A DNA stretch of 6,529 nt from Microcaldota archaeon (GTDB lineage Archaea; Micrarchaeota; Micrarchaeia; Anstonellales; Anstonellaceae), in contig JAHFEC010000069.1 in NCBI GenBank assembly GCA_023248665.1, positions 1 through 6,529 on the forward strand, read 5' to 3'. Position 1 is the stretch's first letter; each line of letters begins with the position of its first letter. Both the position numbers and the translations under genes were made by a program. Positions 5,292-6,529 of the stretch are shown here, piece by piece. The notes under the pieces were generated by a model. That model was given only the letters and a program-made list of their open reading frames with translations, searched no databases and had not been told where the DNA came from.

Positions 5292-5687
5292 TCAAGACGT
5301 GGGGCAACCGCTGATAGTCGCCGTTCCCGTGCAGAAAGCCGGGTCCAACGAGTTGCTATACACCGCCTTGAGGAACGAGGGCAGGAGAATCGACATGATG
5401 AGGCCGATGACCGCGCCGATGACCATGGCGGTGGCCCAGCCTTGGGCTTTCGCGCGGGTTTCAGCGCCCGCCACCTGGCCGCCGGCATAGATTACACCGG
5501 CTGCCATGATGAGCAGGAGGCAGATGGCCGGCATGAGAGTGATCACGAGGTTGCACAGGCAGTTGATGCCATCCTTGAGAGAAGTGATGGTGGGTGCAGT
5601 CGTATCCGCAGATGTGATCGCCGCCAACCCGAGCAGGATGATGAATGTGAATGCCATGCTTTTGATGTAGCTTACCACGTATTTCAT
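5292..5687 (-). CDS. VirB2/TrbC-like pilin precursor, copy A
   Basis: A 131-aa protein. It has a signal peptide with Lys-bearing n-region MKYVVSYIK, hydrophobic core (11-23) and probable cleavage at TSA|D (25-28). Two hydrophobic helices follow, LMPAICLLLIMAAGVIYAGG (51-70) and ATAMVIGAVIGLIMSILLP (85-103), joined by QVAGAETRAKAQG. Cysteines are CLC (43-45), C56, C119 and C128. The conserved small-residue, two-helix layout matches VirB2/TrbC pilins. I chose ATG 5687 over ATG 5723 because a perfect Shine-Dalgarno GAGGTGA lies at 5692-5698 and the signal peptide begins there. The extra 12 residues (MAPKIPVYRGDQ) would overlap the leader and sit close to the TATA-like box. First gene of the pilin A - pilin B - membrane protein cluster. 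No prepilin peptidase motif is seen, so it is not a type IV pilin. It is divergent from rnhB. Confidence 0.82.
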   Translation of the reverse strand: MKYVVSYIKSMAFTFIILLGLAAITSADTTAPTITSLKDGINCLCNLVITLMPAICLLLIMAAGVIYAGGQVAGAETRAKAQGWATAMVIGAVIGLIMSILLPSFLKAVYSNSLDPAFCTGTATISGCPTS

Positions 5688-5691
5688 TTGG

Positions 5692-5698
5692 TCACCTC
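5692..5698 (-). promoter_or_regulatory. Shine-Dalgarno of pilin copy A
   Basis: Reads GAGGTGA on the minus strand, 4 bases before the ATG at 5687. It is the strongest ribosome-binding site in the window and decides the start. Confidence 0.75.
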
Positions 5699-5727
5699 TA
5701 TAAACTGGTATTTTAGGGGCCATGAGA

Positions 5728-5738
5728 GTTTATAAAAC
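5728..5738 (-). promoter_or_regulatory. TATA-like promoter of the pilin cluster
   Basis: The minus strand reads GTTTTATAAAC. Transcription would start about 25 bases downstream, near 5707, giving a leader of about 20 bases that holds the Shine-Dalgarno at 5692-5698. Spacing is coherent with a leadered archaeal transcript. Confidence 0.55.
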
Positions 5739-5777
5739 TTGCTTCGCGGCCATAGTGAAAAATAAATGGGCGGGACG

Positions 5778-5807
5778 GGCCGGATGGTTATAAAACAGCA
5801 TCCGGCC
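5778..5807. promoter_or_regulatory. 9-bp inverted repeat flanking the rnhB TATA box
   Basis: GGCCGGATG (5778-5786) and CATCCGGCC (5799-5807) are perfect inverted repeats separated by 12 bases that contain the TATA-like box TTATAAAA (5788-5795). The TATA centre lies about 27 bases before the rnhB ATG at 5819, so the mRNA is likely leaderless. Arm centres are 21 bp apart, two helical turns, which fits a dimeric regulator straddling the box. A terminator is unlikely because the genes diverge here. Confidence 0.5.
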
Positions 5808-5818
5808 ATACTAGGGAC

Positions 5819-6454
5819 ATGATCATCGGCATCGACGAAGCGGGGCGGGGCTGCATCATCGGCCCGATGGTGATCGCCGCCGCCTCCATCGACCCGATGC
5901 GCGAATACCTCCTCAAAGACCTGGGCGTGAAGGATTCGAAAAAGCTCAGCCCCAAGCAGCGCGAGAACATCTACCCGCACGTGCTCGAACTGTGCGAACT
6001 GAAGCGGGCCGTCATCTCGGCCGAGAAAATCACCGAGATGATGGACACGGACAACCTCAACGAGATCGAGGCCATCCACATCGCCAAGCTTCTGTCCGAC
6101 GCGCCGGACGATGCCACCGCTTTCATAGACTCGCCGGACAACATCCCGGCCCATTTCGGTAAAAGGATTCTCAAGCACCTCAAGCGCGCGCCTACGCTTG
6201 TGTGCGAGAACCATGCGGATGACAGGCATCTTATCGTGGGGGCCGCGTCCATTGTCGCCAAGGTGGAGCGGGACCGTCAGATCGAGAGGATAAAAGAGGT
6301 GGTGGGCGTGGATTTCAATTCGGGCTACACGTCCGACCCGTACACCGTCGCGTTCCTCTCGCGCCATGTGGACGACCCCAAGGTGAGGCCCTACATCCGC
6401 TGGAAATGGGCGACGCTGGCGAACTTGCAACAAAGAAAGATTTGCGAATTCTAG
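5819..6454 (+). CDS. rnhB: ribonuclease HII
   Basis: A 211-aa protein with all RNase HII landmarks: IDEAGRG (5-11), GPMVIAA (15-21), VKDSKKLSPKQR (37-48), AFIDSP (101-106), ENHADDRHLIVGAASIVAKVERDR (130-153) and SGYTSDPYTVAFL (168-180). The catalytic acids D6, E7, D104 and D134 fall at nearly the same positions as D7, E8, D105 and D135 of characterised thermococcal RNase HII. It cleaves RNA in RNA-DNA hybrids, including single ribonucleotides in DNA and replication primers, in the cytoplasm. Length is normal for the short archaeal type. The ATG at 5819 is the first codon of the conserved N-terminus; a TATA-like box about 27 bases upstream suggests a leaderless mRNA. It ends KICEF without a visible PIP box such as QxxLxxFF. 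Divergent from the pilin cluster. Confidence 0.96.
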   Translation: MIIGIDEAGRGCIIGPMVIAAASIDPMREYLLKDLGVKDSKKLSPKQRENIYPHVLELCELKRAVISAEKITEMMDTDNLNEIEAIHIAKLLSDAPDDATAFIDSPDNIPAHFGKRILKHLKRAPTLVCENHADDRHLIVGAASIVAKVERDRQIERIKEVVGVDFNSGYTSDPYTVAFLSRHVDDPKVRPYIRWKWATLANLQQRKICEF

Positions 6455-6469
6455 TTTTCAGGAGAAGGA

Positions 6470-6529
6470 ATGCTGTTTAGGCTAAGGGTTATAAAGTTAA
6501 ACTGCGCAGTTAAACTTAGTGGTTTAAAC
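6470..6529 (+). CDS. possible start of a next gene, cut by the window end
   Basis: An ATG at 6470 follows a Shine-Dalgarno-like GGAG (6461-6464) with 5 bases between. The frame stays open for 20 codons to the window end (MLFRLRVIKLNCAVKLSGLN). It starts 16 bases after the rnhB stop, so it could be in an operon with rnhB. It competes with the view that the same bases are a promoter and operator for a gene further on. The peptide is too short to identify. Confidence 0.25.
   Translation, partial: MLFRLRVIKLNCAVKLSGLN
6488..6517 (+). promoter_or_regulatory. TATA-like box and 24-bp near-perfect palindrome
   Basis: GTTATAAAG (6488-6496) is a TATA-like box. It runs into an inverted repeat of AAGTTAAACTGC (6494-6505) and GCAGTTAAACTT (6506-6517) with one mismatched pair. 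The nonamer AGTTAAACT also occurs twice as a direct repeat (6495-6503, 6508-6516), and GTTTAAAC closes the window (6522-6529). A palindrome just downstream of a TATA box is a classical archaeal repressor position. The regulated gene would lie beyond the window. Confidence 0.4.

Noticed and set aside
4808..5488. Upstream in-frame extension of the membrane-protein gene (a 686-residue open frame).
   Set aside because: The extension overlaps both pilin genes in another frame, is Arg/Pro/His-rich like an out-of-frame translation, and the membrane protein has a good ATG at 4807 followed directly by its first helix.
5688..5723. Earlier ATG (5723) for pilin copy A.
   Set aside because: It would ignore the perfect Shine-Dalgarno at 5692-5698, put extra residues before a normal signal peptide, and lie upstream of the transcription start predicted from the TATA-like box.
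5684..6433. A 249-codon open frame on the minus strand over rnhB.
   Set aside because: It is antisense to a fully conserved RNase HII gene, and its composition (rich in Arg, His, Asp, Val) is that of a G+C-rich antisense shadow.

Overview
The window looks archaeal. It carries a PAC2-family proteasome-assembly-type protein, a short RNase HII of archaeal type, AAA-type ATPases with C-terminal DUF4143-like domains, and A/T-rich TATA-like boxes centred about 25-27 bp before several start codons (leaderless style). The pilin genes instead have clear Shine-Dalgarno sequences. Coding DNA is fairly G+C-rich and intergenic DNA is A/T-rich. The presence of VirB2/TrbC-like pilins would suit a DPANN-type or other little-characterised archaeal lineage, but the sequence alone does not fix the phylum.

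Layout, left to right. (1) 1-798, + strand: the 3' part of an AAA ATPase/DUF4143 gene whose P-loop half lies outside the window. (2) 816-860, + strand: a stretch that matches the 3' half of a type II (leucine-like) tRNA, with no 5' half next to it. (3) 883-1954, - strand: a PAC2 gene followed by cutA, apparently one transcript. (4) 2065-3285, - strand: a complete 406-aa paralogue of the ATPase in (1). (5) 3308-3427: its promoter region, filled by three 28-bp imperfect dyads plus a fourth collapsed copy. (6) 3428-5687, - strand: two paralogous VirB2/TrbC-like pilin precursors followed by a polytopic membrane protein that resembles a GT-C glycosyltransferase. A strong hairpin lies between the two pilin genes. 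(7) 5688-5818: divergent promoter region. (8) 5819-6454, + strand: RNase HII (rnhB). (9) 6455-6529: a TATA-like box and a near-perfect 24-bp palindrome, overlapped by a possible start of a next gene.

How the parts may work together. The pilin/membrane-enzyme cluster is the most accessory-looking part: two secreted, two-helix pilins of conjugation type and a candidate membrane glycosyltransferase that could modify them. No ATPase or channel gene of a secretion system lies in the window, so an assembled machine is an inference. The ATPase next to the operator-like array could be self-regulated through its winged-helix region. The half tRNA close to the first ATPase could mark the end of an old integrated element, a trans-spliced or intron-containing tRNA, or decay. 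PAC2, CutA and RNase HII are housekeeping-type genes.
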